Shown: positions 20,171 to 30,091, numbered from the stretch's first letter. The stretch: DNA of 53,087 nt from an uncultured Clostridia bacterium (GCA_947058885.1 CAMSIF010000004.1:1-53087), one strand, 5' to 3'. The notes: a model not told the origin generated them from the sequence alone. A program made the numbers and translations.

Positions 20171-21757
20171 TTACAGGTTTGCGAATACGTCCATCTGCCG
20201 TTGCAGCTCGCCTACAATCTCCTGGTTGGTATCCATCCGGGCAGTGATACCGGCCATGTCGTCCGCCAGACTGCGTGCGCTGCCCGCTACGCCGGAAATG
20301 CCGGAGGCCGCGCCGCCGACAGCCCCGGAGATACTGGCAATGGCTCCGGCGATTTCCGTCATGGCGGTCTGGAGACGGTCCGCGCGGCTGTTGAAAGCGT
20401 CCATGGCATGGGCCACATAGGCCGCATCGTCCCGATACTGCTGCCCGGACTGGACCGACTGCTCAAACTGTGTAAGCACAGCCTGCCCCAGGTAGTCGGC
20501 CAGCTCCTGCGCACTGCCGGAGAGGTAGCCCACGGCTCCGGTTACCACAGTGCTGACCTCCTGAATATGGCTGGCGGTCTCGGCGCAGGAGTCGGCCAGG
20601 CGGCGAATCTCCTGCGCTACAATGGCAAAGCCCTTTCCGGCGGCTCCGGCGCGGGCGGCCTCAATGGAGGCGTTAACGGCAATCAGGTCCGTGGAGGAGG
20701 AGATAGAAAGGATGTCTTTTGTAAGACTGCTGATCTGGTCCACGTTCCGGCTCTCCTCAATCGCCACGCGGAGGGAGGCCATGATTTCCTCTGTTTTGAC
20801 GCGGACAGCGTCACGGTTTTCCTTGGCGGACTGCTCCAGCTCCTCCGCCCGGCGGCGCATGTCTGCGGAATAGGCCGTAATAGCGGCGCAGTCCTCCGCC
20901 ATTCTGCCGGCGTCCTCCCGGGTGCTGCCGGCGCTGTCGCTGATAGCGGAGGTGTTGCTGGCCACCTCCTCAATAGCGGCGGACAGACGCTCCATCAGGC
21001 CGGAGAGGCCCCGGACACTGCCGCCGGAGGTCTCCACCCGCCGCCGGACGTCGCCGACCACGCCGCTGATACGCTCGGAGCTGTCCTGGAGGGTATGAAG
21101 CGTATCCTGAATGGGGGCAATAACGTAAACCCGGATAATGCGGAACGCGGCCACCACCAGCAGAATCCCGGCGGCAAGAGTGACGCTGCTGGTCACCAGA
21201 GAGGTGATGTACACGGTGAAAAGCTGGCTGCGGGCCTCCTCCGCCCGCGCGCTGACGGATGCGTAAAGGGTGTCAATGCGCTCCTCCGCCGCGCCGCTCC
21301 AGTTGGCAACATCGCCGTTAGCCTGGGCGTATGCCTCTTGGGTCTTGCTGTCCGCGCTGGCGCAGACCAGATAGACCAAGGCGTGTTTGAAGGATTCATA
21401 GTTTTCCAAAAGGGCCTGGTAGGTTTCCTGGTCCGCTTCGGCCACAAAGCCGCTGTAATCCGCCAGCCGACCGTCCAGGGCCTTCTCTTCCGCCTTGATT
21501 TCCGCCACTACCTGAATCATGGTAGCGTGGTCTGCCGCCACGATATGGGACAACGCCAGCCGGTGAATGTCCATCATGGACCGGCGGATTTCCTCCAGTT
21601 TCGCCTCGCTGACCATGTAGTCGTCCACAATGGCCGCTGCGTTGGAGTTGACGTTATTAATGCTGAACACCGCCAGCAGGTTGGACAACAGCGATACCAG
21701 TCCCAGCAAAATCACAGGCAGGATGAGCTGCTGCCGCAGTCTGAGCTTACCTTTCAT
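20171..21757 (-). CDS. Methyl-accepting chemotaxis protein
   Basis: Two TMs, signalling tip SSTDLIAVNASIEAARAGAAGKGFAIVAQEIRRLADSCAETASHI. Confidence 0.92.
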   Translation of the reverse strand: MKGKLRLRQQLILPVILLGLVSLLSNLLAVFSINNVNSNAAAIVDDYMVSEAKLEEIRRSMMDIHRLALSHIVAADHATMIQVVAEIKAEEKALDGRLADYSGFVAEADQETYQALLENYESFKHALVYLVCASADSKTQEAYAQANGDVANWSGAAEERIDTLYASVSARAEEARSQLFTVYITSLVTSSVTLAAGILLVVAAFRIIRVYVIAPIQDTLHTLQDSSERISGVVGDVRRRVETSGGSVRGLSGLMERLSAAIEEVASNTSAISDSAGSTREDAGRMAEDCAAITAYSADMRRRAEELEQSAKENRDAVRVKTEEIMASLRVAIEESRNVDQISSLTKDILSISSSTDLIAVNASIEAARAGAAGKGFAIVAQEIRRLADSCAETASHIQEVSTVVTGAVGYLSGSAQELADYLGQAVLTQFEQSVQSGQQYRDDAAYVAHAMDAFNSRADRLQTAMTEIAGAIASISGAVGGAASGISGVAGSARSLADDMAGITARMDTNQEIVGELQRQMDVFANL

Positions 21758-21792
21758 CAAAATTCCTCCCCTATACATGTTGACATCTGCCG

Positions 21793-23037
21793 TTACCGGG
21801 CTGTCACGCCCTCAACCATCCGGTCCAGCTGCTCCTGAAGGGAGGTCCCGCTGGGGTTTCCCTCCGCCATGCTGGAGGCAAAGGCCTGTACCGGGTCCCA
21901 GAACTTCCCGCCTACCCGCTGGAGCTGGGAAAATTCCGATTGGGCCAGCAGCGCCAGGATTGCCGGGGCCTCCTGGACCTCGGGGGAATTGGCGGCGTTG
22001 ACATTGGAGGGCCCCTGGCCCCGCAGCTGGAAACGGCGGGTCTGGCTGTCCTGGCTGGTGAGCCATTCCGCCAGCCGCGCCGCCCACTCCGGGTGCTCGG
22101 AGTAGGCGTTTACGCCGATGAGCTTACAGCCGGAGAAGGAGGCCATCTGGACCTGCTGGCCCCGGCAGGTGTAAGCGGGCAATTTGGCGGCCCCGGTATT
22201 TTCGCCCCAGGCCTGTTCCACAGCCACCGCGTTCCACACACCGCTGACCCCAGCGATAATTGAGCCGTCCTGTACGCCGCTCAAAAACGCTGTATCCGTG
22301 CGGTTGGAGAAGCCGGGACTGGCGGCAACAGACAGCATGGACTGCGCTACGTCCACCCCGCGAATGGGGTTATCTGTGCTGTTCCAGGTGCAGTAGTTGG
22401 TGAGACCGTCGTCGTTAAGGCCCACTGTCAGACCGGTATTGCCAAAAAAGGCGTAGACATACCAGGCGGAGGACCAATCCATGGATACCAACCGGCCCTG
22501 CTCCGCCGCAATTTCAAGCATCCGTTCCAGACTTTGGATATCTGCCTCGGAGAAATAGGCTTTATTATAATAAAGAAAGTAGCCGTTGTCCGCCGTCAGG
22601 GGATAGGCGTAGAGGGTGCCTTCAACGGAAGCGGCCTCCACCGCTGTGGAGAGATTCGCGCTGCGGACAGCCTCCGGGGCCGGAAGGGGGTCCAGGACTC
22701 CGGCAGCGGCCAGAGCGGACAGCTGGTCGTCCGCAAAGGTGAACACGTCCGCGCCGTTCTCCAGGTCCCCCAGCATCGCGTCTTTGCAGGTGGACTCGCT
22801 TTGGGGCTGACAGGTGATGCGGAAGCTGGCCTGTCCGGCGTAGTGGGCCTGGAAGGAGCCGCACAACTCCTGGAGCAGTTCCTGATCCTCCTCCGCTCCC
22901 CAGACGGTCAGCTCCACAGTTTCAAACGTGTCCTCCGGGGCGTCTTCTCCGGCGGGCTCCTGGCTGCCGCAGGCGGTCAGGAGAACCGCAGTCAAGAGGG
23001 CCAGCAGTGGAAACACCCATTTTTGTTTTGTGTTCAT
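21793..23037 (-). CDS. Extracellular solute-binding lipoprotein (family 1, sugar type)
   Basis: MNTKQKWVFPLLALLTAVLLTACGSQ lipobox; SBP fold signature; 36 bp upstream of the MCP gene in the same orientation. Confidence 0.88.
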   Translation of the reverse strand: MNTKQKWVFPLLALLTAVLLTACGSQEPAGEDAPEDTFETVELTVWGAEEDQELLQELCGSFQAHYAGQASFRITCQPQSESTCKDAMLGDLENGADVFTFADDQLSALAAAGVLDPLPAPEAVRSANLSTAVEAASVEGTLYAYPLTADNGYFLYYNKAYFSEADIQSLERMLEIAAEQGRLVSMDWSSAWYVYAFFGNTGLTVGLNDDGLTNYCTWNSTDNPIRGVDVAQSMLSVAASPGFSNRTDTAFLSGVQDGSIIAGVSGVWNAVAVEQAWGENTGAAKLPAYTCRGQQVQMASFSGCKLIGVNAYSEHPEWAARLAEWLTSQDSQTRRFQLRGQGPSNVNAANSPEVQEAPAILALLAQSEFSQLQRVGGKFWDPVQAFASSMAEGNPSGTSLQEQLDRMVEGVTAR

Positions 23038-23222
23038 AACGTCGCGCCTTTCCTAAAAAATTCCAGAGGAATTATACCATTTCCTCTGCCCCTTGGCAAG
23101 CGGGTTTTTCCCCAGTTCCCGCAGATTGGGCGCGGGAAAATAGGACTTGACTTTTCCCCCCTCCACCACGTATGATAACGCTGTCCCGTACTGCATAGGG
23201 ACTGCAAAGGAGAAAATCGCTT

Positions 23223-23729
23223 ATGAAAGTGGAATTTATCACTGCCGGCAGGATTGTCAACGCCCACGGGGTTCGCGGGGAGGTCAAGCTGCTGCCGCAG
23301 GGTGTGGATACGGACATCCTGATGGAATGCAAGGTTCTATATATGGACGGCAGGCCTGTCACACCCTCCGCCCGGCGGGTACACAAGGGCTGTCTGCTGC
23401 TGTCGCTGCCGGGGGTGGAGGATATGGACGCCGCCTTGGCTTTGAAGGGCAAAAGTGTCTCTATCCGCCGGTCGGACGTGCGTCTGCCGGAGGGCGTGTA
23501 CTTTGACGGGGAAATTGTTGGCCTTACCGCCAGAGACGCCGCTACCGGGGAGGAGCTGGGCCGGGTGGAGGAGGTTCTGGATTACCCCGCCCATAAGATT
23601 TACGCGGTTCGGGGCGGGAAAGACGAATATCTGATACCCGCTGTGCCGGCGTTTATCGCCGCTGTGGACTTGGAGGGCGGAGCGATAGACATCCATATGC
23701 TGGAGGGACTGGGCAGCCATGAGAATTGA
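23223..23729 (+). CDS. rimM: Ribosome maturation factor RimM
   Basis: AGRIVNAHGVRGEVKL and IYAVRGGKDEYLIPAVPAFI motifs. Confidence 0.96.
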   Translation: MKVEFITAGRIVNAHGVRGEVKLLPQGVDTDILMECKVLYMDGRPVTPSARRVHKGCLLLSLPGVEDMDAALALKGKSVSIRRSDVRLPEGVYFDGEIVGLTARDAATGEELGRVEEVLDYPAHKIYAVRGGKDEYLIPAVPAFIAAVDLEGGAIDIHMLEGLGSHEN

Positions 23730-24540
23730 CATTATGACCTTATTTCCGGAGACAGTAGGGGATATGATGAACGAATCCATTTTGGGGCGGGCCCAGGAGC
23801 GGGGATATATCCGCATTGAGGCCCACCAAATCAGGGATTTCACCGTCAACAAACAGAAGCAGGTGGACGACTACCCCTATGGCGGAGGCCGGGGGGCGGT
23901 GATGCAGGCAGATCCCCTCTACCGCTGCTGGGCCCATATCAGGGAGAATTTTGGCACGGACCAGACCAGGACAATCTACCTCTCCCCCTGTGGGGAGACC
24001 TTCTGCCAGGCCAAGGCCCGGCAGCTGCTGGCGGACTATGACCACCTGATCCTGGTCTGCGGACACTACGAGGGCGTGGACGAGCGGTTTCTGGAGGAGT
24101 GTGTGGACGAGGAGATTTCCATGGGGGATTTTGTCCTCACCGGCGGGGAGATTCCCGCTATGGCCGTGGCGGACGCGGTGTGCCGGATGGTCCCAGGGGT
24201 GCTGCCGGAGGCGGCGTGCTACGAGGAGGAGAGCCACTGGAACGGCCTGCTGGAGCATCCCCACTACAGCCGGCCCGAGGAGTGGCACGGCAGAAAGGTA
24301 CCGGAAATCCTGCTGAGCGGACACCATGAGAACGTAGCCCGGTGGCGGAAAAAGCAGTCCATGCTGCGCACACTGCGGCGGCGGCCTGACATGTTCCAGG
24401 AGGCGGACTTCCAGGGGACAAAGCAGGACCGCCGTCTGCTGGCGGAGGTCTACGAAGAGCTGAAACAGGAAAAAATGTTGGAAGCGCGGGCCTCAGAGGC
24501 CGGCTCAACCGCTGGTTTACCAGGGGATTCCACCAAATAG
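23719..24540 (+). CDS. trmD: tRNA (guanine37-N1)-methyltransferase
   Basis: MRIDIMTLFPETV, YGGGRGAVMQADPL, CGHYEGVDERF, GDFVLTGGEIPAM; overlaps rimM. Confidence 0.97.
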   Translation: MRIDIMTLFPETVGDMMNESILGRAQERGYIRIEAHQIRDFTVNKQKQVDDYPYGGGRGAVMQADPLYRCWAHIRENFGTDQTRTIYLSPCGETFCQAKARQLLADYDHLILVCGHYEGVDERFLEECVDEEISMGDFVLTGGEIPAMAVADAVCRMVPGVLPEAACYEEESHWNGLLEHPHYSRPEEWHGRKVPEILLSGHHENVARWRKKQSMLRTLRRRPDMFQEADFQGTKQDRRLLAEVYEELKQEKMLEARASEAGSTAGLPGDSTK

Positions 24541-24601
24541 CGGTTGCTTTTCCCGCCGGGCGGGTCTACAATAACCTCATCACACGAAGGAGGGATCGCC
24601 C

Positions 24602-25420
24602 ATGGAAGAAAATCAAATCGGCGTTTTTATTCGTGACCGCCGGCTGGAATTAGGAATGACCCAGCAGCAGCTGGCGGACAGACTGGGGATTACGGACAAA
24701 GCTGTAAGCAAGTGGGAGCGGTGTCTCAGCTACCCGGACATCACCCTGCTGCGGGAGTTGGCGGACGCTTTGGGAGTCAGCGTTACGGAGCTGCTGGCGG
24801 GACGGCGGGATAATCTGCCGGCCCCTGTGCCGCCGGAGGTGGAGAATGTGGTGCTGGATACGGTATGCTACGCCGAGACCGCCCGGAAAAAGAATAGCGG
24901 GTGGCGGTTCTGGCTCTTCGTAGGCCTGACGGCGGCGTGTCTCACCGCGGCGTTGGTCCTTACTATTATTTATTTCGCGTCCAACTATACGTATGGCGTT
25001 CTGCTGGCCATCAAATGCGTGGCCTTTGGCTGGGCGGTGTGTTATCCGCTGCTGCGCTTTGAACGCCGCCAGGTCTGCGGCTCTCTGGGAATTTTGACGG
25101 TGGCCATCCTCCCCTTTCTTATGCAGTTCTCCAGGGAATGGAATGCCTGGGCCGCCTGGATTGCCGTGCTGTCCGTGGCCTATCTGTGGGCGGTTTACTT
25201 CGTCTGCCGGAGATTTCTGCGGGAACGGCCCTGGCTGGCGGCGGGACTGAGCCTCGCTCTGGGGGTCCCGCTGTCGGCGGCCATCCATGGTATACTGAGT
25301 TCCCGGGGCATAGATAGCAGTGCTTTTGGGATTGTCATCACGGCTATAACCGCCGGAGCCTGCTTCCTGACGGACCTGGTTCTACGCCACAGGACGGAGA
25401 ACCGGGAAAAATACCGCTGA
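24602..25420 (+). CDS. XRE-family HTH protein with C-terminal TM segments
   Basis: IGVFIRDRRLELGMTQQQLADRLGITDKAVSKWERCLSYPDITLLRELADALGVSVTELLAG. Confidence 0.9.
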   Translation: MEENQIGVFIRDRRLELGMTQQQLADRLGITDKAVSKWERCLSYPDITLLRELADALGVSVTELLAGRRDNLPAPVPPEVENVVLDTVCYAETARKKNSGWRFWLFVGLTAACLTAALVLTIIYFASNYTYGVLLAIKCVAFGWAVCYPLLRFERRQVCGSLGILTVAILPFLMQFSREWNAWAAWIAVLSVAYLWAVYFVCRRFLRERPWLAAGLSLALGVPLSAAIHGILSSRGIDSSAFGIVITAITAGACFLTDLVLRHRTENREKYR

Positions 25421-25425
25421 AACCA

Positions 25426-25452
25426 CCCGTCCGGGGCTGTCCCGGGCGGGTA
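25426..25452 (+). terminator. Rho-independent terminator
   Basis: ACCCGTCCGGG...CCCGGGCGGGT followed by AACTTTTTG. Confidence 0.65.
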
Positions 25453-25587
25453 ACTTTTTGATGTCAGGCTGTAACTTTTGTAACCAAGACTGTAACCATT
25501 TCCAGCCAGACAGACATTTTTTGCATCATTATCGCATCGTTCTTAAATCCACAAGTCAGCCGATTTTGAAAAAATGTTTCAAAAAGC

Positions 25588-25616
25588 TTGACAAATACGC
25601 GGTTTTGGTCTATAAT
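25588..25616 (+). promoter_or_regulatory. Consensus sigma-A-type promoter for the G5/3D protein
   Basis: TTGACA - 17 nt - TATAAT. Confidence 0.9.
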
Positions 25617-25798
25617 GCACCCAGTTTTCAAAAAAGTAACAAAAGTTACAAACCGTTGCATACACTGTCGGGAGAAGGGAAATTTTTGTCATCCCTTTGT
25701 CCTGAGCGGCCATGCGGAGGGGAGAAAGCTTCCCATACCGCGCTGCATCGATCCAATCTTTGGCCCCTTTTTTGAAAACCAATGGAGGTTCAAGCAAC

Positions 25799-26809
25799 AT
25801 GTTCGAAAGAAGCAAGAAAGCCGTTTCCCTGATGAACCGGCTGACCGCTGTCGTGGCGCTCACCCTTTTGGCTCTGGCCCTGGCCCCCCGCTATAACGAA
25901 GCCTATGCACTGTATATCGTTAGCGATGAAGAGTATGTACAAGTAGATGAGCTGGACGGCGAAGTATTCCTCACCGACAGTTCCGCCGGGCTGGTTTCCC
26001 GCAAAGACGGGAAGGATTTACAGCTCACCGCCGGGCAGGCCGTAACCGTCTACTATCAGGATAAAGTCCTCTCCGCTACCACCTGCGCGGAGACTATAAA
26101 TGCCCTTTTGCGCCGTCTGGACATCACGCCCAGTCCTCTGGAGATGGTGTCGGTTATGTTCCAGGACGGCAGTCTGGAAATCCAGGTGGCGTCTGAATTC
26201 GTATTCTACGAGCATATTACAGACGAGACGGAGCACGAAATCGTATATCAGTACAACGACGAGCTTCCCGCGTGGCAGGAGACGGTCCTCCAGGAGGGCA
26301 GCGACGGCGAGTACCGCGAGGTATACGAGGTCGTCTATCAGGACGGCGAGGAGACCGCCCGTCAGCTTATTGAGGTGACGGAAACCGAGGCTGTGCCCAC
26401 TATTATTGAGAAAGGCACTGTCTCCAATTTCGCCAACAACGGCGACAGCGTTTCGTCCATTGTCACCAACTCGGACGGTTCCGGCAGCATCACGCTGGAG
26501 AACGGCGAGGTGCTCACCTTCAGCGAAGCAAGGAACATGAAGGGTACCGCCTACACCACCGGCGGCAAGGTGGGAACCATCACCGCCAGCGGCACAACCG
26601 TCCATGTGGGCGTGGTGGCCGTGGATAAGAGCGTGCTGCCTCTGGGCTCCAAGGTCTACGTGGTCTCCAACGACGGCGAGTATGTCTACGGCTTCGCGGT
26701 GGCGGAGGATACCGGCGTGAAGGGGAATACCATCGACCTTTATATGGACACCTACAACGAGTGCATTCAATTTGGTGTCCGGTCCTGTACGGTATACGTT
26801 CTGGACTAA
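25799..26809 (+). CDS. YabE-like G5/3D domain cell-wall protein
   Basis: N-terminal TM, G5-like region and C-terminal 3D domain (MKGTAYTTGG...VAVDKSVLPLGSKVYVV...AEDTGVKGNTIDLYMDTYNEC). Confidence 0.92.
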   Translation: MFERSKKAVSLMNRLTAVVALTLLALALAPRYNEAYALYIVSDEEYVQVDELDGEVFLTDSSAGLVSRKDGKDLQLTAGQAVTVYYQDKVLSATTCAETINALLRRLDITPSPLEMVSVMFQDGSLEIQVASEFVFYEHITDETEHEIVYQYNDELPAWQETVLQEGSDGEYREVYEVVYQDGEETARQLIEVTETEAVPTIIEKGTVSNFANNGDSVSSIVTNSDGSGSITLENGEVLTFSEARNMKGTAYTTGGKVGTITASGTTVHVGVVAVDKSVLPLGSKVYVVSNDGEYVYGFAVAEDTGVKGNTIDLYMDTYNECIQFGVRSCTVYVLD

Positions 26810-26836
26810 TTTCAGCAAATAACCGCGACAGTGTTT

Positions 26837-26865
26837 GTCCGCCGGAGCTTCCGGCGGACTTTTTT
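26837..26865 (+). terminator. Rho-independent terminator
   Basis: GTCCGCCGGA-gct-TCCGGCGGAC-TTTTTT. Confidence 0.92.
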
Positions 26866-26929
26866 GTGGCGTCCCGGCCCGTGCTGTGCTATAATAACTC
26901 CATTATTTAATGTGTCCGGGAGGTATCGA

Positions 26930-27799
26930 ATGAATCTCTGCAATATCCGGGACGTCAAGTCCCTCCTCAGCCGCCACGGCTTTCGCTTTTCCAAATCCAT
27001 GGGTCAGAACTTTCTTGTCGCGGACTGGGTTCCCCGGGAGATTGCCGCTGTCTGCGGCGCGTCGGACGCCCACGGCGTACTGGAGGTAGGCCCCGGCATC
27101 GGTCCGCTTACCCGTGAGCTCTGCGAAAGGGCCGCCCAGGTGGTTTCCATTGAGCTGGACCAATCGCTTTACCCCGTTTTATCTGAGACATTGGCGGATT
27201 GTCCCAATTTTACCCTCGTTCCCGGCGACGTGCTCCAGCTGGACCTGCCCGCTCTTTTGGACCAGCAGCTGCCCGGCCTGCCAGTTCTGGCCTGCGCCAA
27301 CCTCCCCTATAATATCACCACGCCTGCCCTGCGCGCACTGGTAGAGGCGGACCGTTTCGAGAGTATTACGGTGATGATCCAAAAGGAAGTGGCCCAGCGC
27401 GTCGCCGCCCGGCCCGGTACCTCAGACTATGGGGCGTTTTCCGTATATATGCAGTACTACACACAGCCGGAACTCCTCTTCGACGTTCCGCCGGACTGCT
27501 TCCTACCCGCCCCCAAGGTTACCTCCGCCGTGGTCCGCTGTAAGGCCCTTACCGCGCCGCCAGTGGCCTTTTCCTGCGGAGAACCCTTCTTCTTCCGCAC
27601 CGTCCGGGCCGCCTTTGCCTTGCGGCGCAAAACTCTCCGCAACAGCCTGGCCTCCGCCTTCGCTCTGGACCGGGACCGCGCTGCCGCCGTCCTGGAGACA
27701 GTTGGTCTCCCGCCAACGGTCCGGGGGGAGGAACTGGGCCTGCCGGAGCTGGCCGCCCTGGCGGACTGCCTATGGCGGGAGCTTCCAGAGGTGAGGTAA
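26930..27799 (+). CDS. rsmA: 16S rRNA (A1518/A1519) dimethyltransferase
   Basis: FSKSMGQNFLVADWV, VLEVGPGIGPLTRELCERA, CANLPYNITTPALRAL. Confidence 0.95.
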   Translation: MNLCNIRDVKSLLSRHGFRFSKSMGQNFLVADWVPREIAAVCGASDAHGVLEVGPGIGPLTRELCERAAQVVSIELDQSLYPVLSETLADCPNFTLVPGDVLQLDLPALLDQQLPGLPVLACANLPYNITTPALRALVEADRFESITVMIQKEVAQRVAARPGTSDYGAFSVYMQYYTQPELLFDVPPDCFLPAPKVTSAVVRCKALTAPPVAFSCGEPFFFRTVRAAFALRRKTLRNSLASAFALDRDRAAAVLETVGLPPTVRGEELGLPELAALADCLWRELPEVR

Positions 27800-27906
27800 T
27801 TTAGAGAATTTTTATAAAAAATTTATACGATGAAATGCATGCGTGCCTTTTCCTTTATGCATCTTTATCGAAGTTCACAGTTTTTTTACAAATTGCGTGA
27901 AATTCA

Positions 27907-27935
27907 TTGACTTTTTCATGGTAAATCGTTATAAT
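27907..27935 (+). promoter_or_regulatory. Sigma-A-type promoter of the opp operon
   Basis: TTGACT - 17 nt - TATAAT. Confidence 0.85.
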
Positions 27936-27968
27936 GTTATATGTCGTTCAAAGCAGATGAATATAAAT

Positions 27969-28015
27969 GCGGAAAAGACTGGTCTTTTCCGCGCCATAGA
28001 GTTACTCTATGGCGC
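27969..28015 (+). other. Tandem overlapping hairpins in oppA leader
   Basis: GCGGAAAAGAC-TG-GTCTTTTCCGC followed by GCGCCATAGAG-TTA-CTCTATGGCGC; the two 11-bp stems share 2 nt. Confidence 0.85.
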
Positions 28016-28065
28016 ATAATTCATCCTGTTTTGATGACAAAAATTTGGATTGAGAGGTTTTAGAC

Positions 28066-30060
28066 ATGAAAAAGTTCCTGAGTCTTGTCCTTGCTCTGTC
28101 CATGCTTTTCGCTCTGGTCGCTTGCGGCGGCGGCAATACGCCCGCCAACAACACCCCCAACGACAACCAGAACAATCAGCAGACAGACGACAACCAGCCT
28201 GAGGACACCAACCAGCCCTCCGGGGAGGGGCGCCCCAACCGCCTGATTTACGGCACGGGCACCCAGATGGCCGGCGAGCTGGGCACCTACAGCTGGTTTA
28301 ACAACAATGCCACTGACTTCATTATCTGCCGTATGGTCCACGGCGGCACCAGCAACGGTTACAGCACCATGGCCGCTAACCAGGCCGGTGAGTGGGTTGT
28401 GAACCCCACCGTTGTTGACGGCGACATTGAGATTGTCAAGAACGAGGATGGTACCCATACCGTCACCACCACCATCCAGAAGGACCTGACCTGGAATAAC
28501 GGCGAGCCCATCACTGCCGCCGACTACGTGGCCGGCGCACTGCTCGAGCTCTCCCCCCAGGCCAAGGAAGCCAAGTCCTGGAACTACTCCGACTCCCTGG
28601 TGGGCGCGATTGAGTACCAGAACGGCGAGACCAATAAGATCAGCTCCCTGCACCTGATTGATGAATATACCTTCTCCTTTGACATCACTGCCGACTATGC
28701 CAACTACTTCTATATCAACTCCATGGCCGGTATGGGTCCTCTCTACATGAAGAAGTTCAGTGAGGACCTGGTGGTGAAGGATGACGGCGACGGCGCTTAC
28801 CTGGAGGGCAGCTTCACTGCCGACGACGTCGTCAGAGTCAGTAACGACTATGACCACCCCGTCACCTGCGGTCCCTACATTCTGGCCAGCGCCGATTTGA
28901 CCGCTTATTCCGCCACTCTGGAGATCAACCCCTACTACAAGGGGAACTTTGAAGGCGTGAAGCCCAGCATTGAGCAGATCGTTATCACCTACGTCACCCC
29001 CACCACCCAGTTTGACTCCCTGAAGACCGGCGCGATTGACGCCATCAACGAGCTGGGCGACGCCGACGGCATCAACGACGGTCTTGACCTGGTGGAGCAG
29101 GGCGGCTACAGCTACGCTACCTATGACCGTAACGGCTACGGCTACGTAGGCTTCGTCTGCGACGGCGGCCCCACCCAGTTTGTGGAGGTCCGTCACGCCA
29201 TCGCGTACCTCCTGGACCGCAATGAGTTCTGCAACAAGTACACCGGCGGCTTCGGTATCGTCACCGACGGCCCTTACGGCACCGGCATGTGGCAGTACGC
29301 GGAGTCCGAGGAGTTCTTCGCCTCCAACCTGAACAGCTACACCTATAACCCCGACAAGGCCGTTGAGGAGCTTGAGGCGGGCGGCTGGACCCTCAACGAG
29401 GACGGCACCCCCTATTCCGGCACCGGCCTGCGTTGGAAGGAAGTCACCCCCGAGCAGGCGGGCGACTACGAGTACAACGTTACCCTGGCTGACGGCAGAA
29501 TCCTGATGCCTCTGGAGATTAAGTGGTTCACCACCGGTGATAACCCCGTTTCCGAGCTGCTGGCCACCATGCTCATGGAAGGCCCCCAGACCGCTAACGC
29601 CGGCATCGTCATCAACCAGACCGTTATGACCTTCCCCGAGCTCCAGAACTGGACCGGCCGTAAGGTCAGCGAGGATCCCAAGTACGGCAGCTACTCCTGC
29701 GGCATGTTCAACATGGCTACCGGCTTCACCTCCATCTATGACCAGCAGTACTACTATGGCGCTGAGCCCGGAAACGCCTACGATGATTACGACAGCAATA
29801 AGCTCTACAACAAGGAGCTGTATGACCTCGCTTACGGTATGACCATGGCGACTGATCCTACTGACCGCGAGGGATACCTCAACAAATTCCAGGGCTTTAT
29901 CAAGCTGTGGAACGAGCTGTTGCCCGTTATCCCCCTGTATTCCAACACCTACCACACCTTCTTCTGCGACTGGCTGGAGAACTACGAGCCCGACAGCCAG
30001 TGGGGCTTTGAGTATGCTATCATCTATGCCTCCATTAAGGATGCAACGCCCCTGAACTAA
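28066..30060 (+). CDS. oppA: Oligopeptide ABC transporter substrate-binding lipoprotein
   Basis: Lipobox LVACGGG; SBP family 5 features; first gene of oppABCDF order. Confidence 0.9.
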   Translation: MKKFLSLVLALSMLFALVACGGGNTPANNTPNDNQNNQQTDDNQPEDTNQPSGEGRPNRLIYGTGTQMAGELGTYSWFNNNATDFIICRMVHGGTSNGYSTMAANQAGEWVVNPTVVDGDIEIVKNEDGTHTVTTTIQKDLTWNNGEPITAADYVAGALLELSPQAKEAKSWNYSDSLVGAIEYQNGETNKISSLHLIDEYTFSFDITADYANYFYINSMAGMGPLYMKKFSEDLVVKDDGDGAYLEGSFTADDVVRVSNDYDHPVTCGPYILASADLTAYSATLEINPYYKGNFEGVKPSIEQIVITYVTPTTQFDSLKTGAIDAINELGDADGINDGLDLVEQGGYSYATYDRNGYGYVGFVCDGGPTQFVEVRHAIAYLLDRNEFCNKYTGGFGIVTDGPYGTGMWQYAESEEFFASNLNSYTYNPDKAVEELEAGGWTLNEDGTPYSGTGLRWKEVTPEQAGDYEYNVTLADGRILMPLEIKWFTTGDNPVSELLATMLMEGPQTANAGIVINQTVMTFPELQNWTGRKVSEDPKYGSYSCGMFNMATGFTSIYDQQYYYGAEPGNAYDDYDSNKLYNKELYDLAYGMTMATDPTDREGYLNKFQGFIKLWNELLPVIPLYSNTYHTFFCDWLENYEPDSQWGFEYAIIYASIKDATPLN

Positions 30061-30091
30061 ACGCACTTCTCGCCCTATTGAGTAATTCTTT

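Noticed and set aside
20201-21838. 545-aa plus-strand ORF opposite the MCP gene
   Set aside because: Shadow ORF; no domain pattern.
25623-25798. c-di-AMP (ydaO) riboswitch upstream of the 3D protein
   Set aside because: Expected gene context, but I could not find the conserved core; kept only as an unclassified structured-leader candidate.
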